Origin: an uncultured Austwickia sp.
GTDB taxonomy: Bacteria > Actinomycetota > Actinomycetes > Actinomycetales > Dermatophilaceae
Length of the DNA stretch: 5,799 bases
Assembly: GCA_934678955.1 (NCBI GenBank)
Contig: CAKUSI010000254.1
Location: 1 to 5,799, forward strand
Direction: 5' to 3'
Numbering within the stretch: position 1 is the stretch's first letter; each line of letters begins with the position of its first letter. Position numbers and translations under genes: made by a program. Positions 5,671 to 5,799 of the stretch are shown here, piece after piece. The notes below the pieces were generated by a model. The model was not told the DNA's origin and did not search any database. It saw only the letters and a list, made by a program, of their open reading frames with translations.

Positions 5671-5799
5671 CCCGCCCGTGGGCGGGATCTGTACGCAAGA
5701 TCCCAGGGGCTGACGGCCTTTTCCCGCCCGTGGGCGGGATCTGTACGCAAGATCCCAGGGGCTGACGGCCTTTTCCCGCCCGTGGGCGGGATCTGTACG
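5671..5799. repeat. Exact 52-bp tandem repeat array (two full units plus 25 bases), continuing past the window
   Basis: Units start at 5671, 5723 and 5775, and every base visible is identical between units. Each unit begins with the palindrome CCCGCCCGTGGGCGGG (5671-5686 in unit 1). A second stem overlaps it by three bases: GGGATCT (5684-5690) pairing with AGATCCC (5698-5704) across a 7-base loop. The unit then ends with CTGACGGCC and TTTT. Unit length is not a multiple of three, so coding frames rotate between copies; with no protein-like reading, the array is non-coding. It lies 72 bp upstream of the SRPBCC start. The left border is sharp: the bases before 5671 do not match the end of a unit. 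I do not recognise the repeat family, and the copy number is unknown because the window ends inside unit 3. Confidence 0.95.

Noticed and set aside
5013..5750. Minus-strand 245-codon frame running from the repeat array through the SRPBCC gene
   Set aside because: It is arginine- and proline-rich, uses a TTG start inside the repeat, and conflicts with the SRPBCC frame, which matches a known fold.
5671..5799. CRISPR array
   Set aside because: The whole 52-bp unit is identical, with no variable spacers, and no cas gene is present.

Overview
This is a 5.8 kb stretch of high-GC chromosomal DNA. The G/C-dominated third codon positions, GTG and TTG start options, short intergenic gaps and family content (a two-helix actinobacterial-looking membrane protein, a cytoplasmic YceI, an SRPBCC protein) point to an actinomycete. 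I cannot name the genus from the sequence. I see no rRNA, tRNA, insertion sequence, phage gene or CRISPR array.

Layout. Bases 1-653 (minus) hold the N-terminal three quarters of a D-hexose-6-phosphate mutarotase (YeaD type), cut by the window edge. A gap of about 200 bp with a degenerate 15-bp tandem repeat follows. Bases 852-1475 (minus) hold an unrecognised membrane protein. A 224-bp divergent promoter region leads to a PfkB-family sugar-phosphate kinase at 1700-2638 (plus). Facing it are a HAD-superfamily hydrolase (2726-3445, minus) and an inositol-monophosphatase-family phosphatase (3442-4242, minus). These two overlap by an ATGA and form a two-gene operon transcribed phosphatase first, HAD second. 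A 238-bp divergent region carries several palindromes and a recognisable promoter for a YceI-family gene (4481-5026, plus). That gene converges on an SRPBCC/polyketide-cyclase-like gene (5093-5599, minus). Upstream of the SRPBCC gene an exact 52-bp tandem repeat begins at 5671 and runs off the window end.

How the genes may work together. The first two thirds has a sugar-phosphate flavour: a hexose-6-phosphate mutarotase, a kinase that would make a sugar bisphosphate, and two phosphohydrolase-fold proteins. The genes lie on both strands in separate transcription units, so this is a neighbourhood theme and not a demonstrated pathway. YceI and SRPBCC proteins both bind hydrophobic ligands in a barrel or cavity, but their convergent orientation gives no evidence of co-expression.

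Most worth a second look are the 52-bp repeat array with overlapping hairpins in every unit, the HAD protein whose second motif-I aspartate is histidine, a 19-bp duplication that copies the end and stop codon of the SRPBCC gene, and a 15-bp repeat whose minus strand reads as a repetitive hydrophobic peptide. I found no convincing complete novel multi-gene system here. The repeat array is the best candidate for something undescribed, and its larger part lies outside the window.
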